Shown one piece after another: positions 6,020 through 6,335 of a stretch of 6,335 nucleotides of DNA. The DNA lies in the NCBI GenBank assembly GCA_021814355.1, contig JAKAIJ010000153.1, positions 1-6,335 of the forward strand. The letters are read 5' to 3'. Below the pieces are notes generated by a model. The model was given only the letters and a program-made list of their open reading frames with translations. It ran no database searches and had not been told where the DNA came from. Each line of letters starts with the position of its first letter. Within the stretch, counting starts at the first letter, position 1. Source of the DNA: Acidobacteriota bacterium (lineage in GTDB: Bacteria; Acidobacteriota; UBA4820; DSQY01). The translations under genes were made by a program, and so were the position numbers.

Positions 6020-6046
6020 TTGCGCCAAGGCGCAAAGGGCGCCAAG
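6020..6046. repeat. Three copies of GCGC(C/A)AAG with nested hairpins
   Basis: The unit occurs at 6022-6029 (GCGCCAAG), 6030-6037 (GCGCAAAG) and, after one base, 6039-6046 (GCGCCAAG). The array also contains a perfect inverted repeat, TTGCGCC (6020-6026) with GGCGCAA (6029-6035), and a competing one, GGCGC (6029-6033) with GCGCC (6039-6043). Similar short GCGCAAAG-like repeats, as I recall, are scattered through intergenic regions of many environmental bacteria. No function can be read from it. Confidence 0.6.
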
Positions 6047-6106
6047 AAAGGCACTCTCTAGAACCCATCTCAGAAATAAGGCATGACCGCGACGGAGGCC
6101 AGCCGC

Positions 6107-6211
6107 GATGAAGGGACCAGACCACCGGGGGAACTCAGGCGCGCCGCCCGCGCCCTGGGATGTTGGGGTCTGGCCTCCGGGAGGATCTCTGGCGCGACGC
6201 CTGCGCCCTGG
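6107..6211. repeat. Imperfect tandem duplication of a unit of about 53 bases
   Basis: Copy 1 spans 6107-6158 and copy 2 spans 6159-6211; both start with GATG, and a third GATG follows at 6212. The best-kept part is 25 bases, 6138-6162 against 6191-6215, with 23 identical; it ends in GCGCCCTGGGATG. The first halves also align but are more diverged and need a one-base gap. Copy 2 carries the palindrome CCTCC-G-GGAGG (6174-6184), which copy 1 keeps only in part. The unit length is not a multiple of three, so this is not a repeated peptide. Confidence 0.7.
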
Positions 6212-6335
6212 GATGCATCCGCAAGGCGCGCCGAGGAGACAGATGCCGGAAGCATCGGCGACGAGGCGCAACACAGCGGGGCGCCCAGGCCGCGGCGTCC
6301 CTCCGGGTTGCCCCGGGGCCGGGCGTCTTCGGCGT

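Larger units (their letters stand above)
5962..6335. other. Non-coding, repeat-rich tail after msrA
   Basis: No reading frame in these 374 bases has a credible start with a ribosome binding site, and none resembles a protein family I know. Right after msrA, CGGC (5986-5989) and GCCG (5993-5996) form a tiny hairpin followed by GATTTC, which is too weak to call a terminator. Further on there are short repeats, a tandem duplication (6107-6211) and perfect palindromes: GGATGCATCC (6211-6220), GGGCGCCC (6279-6286), GCCGCGGC (6289-6296) and CCCCGGGG (6311-6318). The stretch reads like dispersed repeat DNA that continues past the window edge. Confidence 0.5.

Noticed and set aside
6070..6255. 61-codon minus-strand frame in the tail
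   Set aside because: It runs through the imperfect tandem duplication and palindromes, lacks a ribosome binding site I can point to, and matches no family I know; treated as repeat-derived.
1..6335. CRISPR array, tRNA or rRNA genes, or an insertion sequence
   Set aside because: No regularly spaced repeats with unique spacers, no tRNA-like cloverleaf or rRNA signature, and no transposase-like product were seen on either strand.

Overview
The window is high-GC bacterial DNA (about two thirds G+C by eye, not counted) with compact genes, strong purine-rich ribosome binding sites and GC-biased third positions. The gene order deoxynucleoside kinase, panB, panC, panD, as I recall it, is seen in delta-proteobacterial and Acidobacteria-like genomes. 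With the exported MsrA and a putative lipoprotein it suggests a Gram-negative-type high-GC lineage. The phylum cannot be fixed from this sequence alone.

Layout. Positions 1-315 hold the 3' part of a deoxynucleoside kinase gene. After a 104-base spacer with two GC hairpins comes a tight pantothenate operon: panB (420-1298), panC (1285-2151, overlapping panB by 14 bases on a GTG start) and panD (2153-2524, 1 base after panC). Together these supply the two precursors and the condensation step: ketopantoate formation (PanB), beta-alanine formation (PanD) and their ligation (PanC). Ketopantoate reductase is not in the window. A probable intrinsic terminator (2536-2566) closes the operon.

A large-form NAD-type malic enzyme (maeA, 2612-4345) follows on the same strand with its own leader hairpin and ribosome binding site. 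It faces, tail to tail, a minus-strand gene (4455-5120) for an exported, possibly lipid-anchored protein of unknown function. That gene is divergent from msrA (5302-5961), an exported methionine sulfoxide reductase A. The 181-base divergent intergenic region carries an interleaved pair of inverted repeats, an AAATATTT island and a run of eight C. msrA has a second, well-placed ribosome binding site and ATG exactly where the catalytic domain begins, so one gene could give an exported and a cytosolic enzyme.

The last 374 bases hold no convincing gene. They contain three copies of an 8-base GCGC(C/A)AAG unit, an imperfect tandem duplication of about 53 bases (6107-6211) and several perfect palindromes, so the stretch looks like repeat-derived DNA. 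The genes themselves are mostly ordinary metabolism. The points most worth a second look are the two-start msrA, the uncharacterised exported protein, the divergent operator-like region and the repeat tail.
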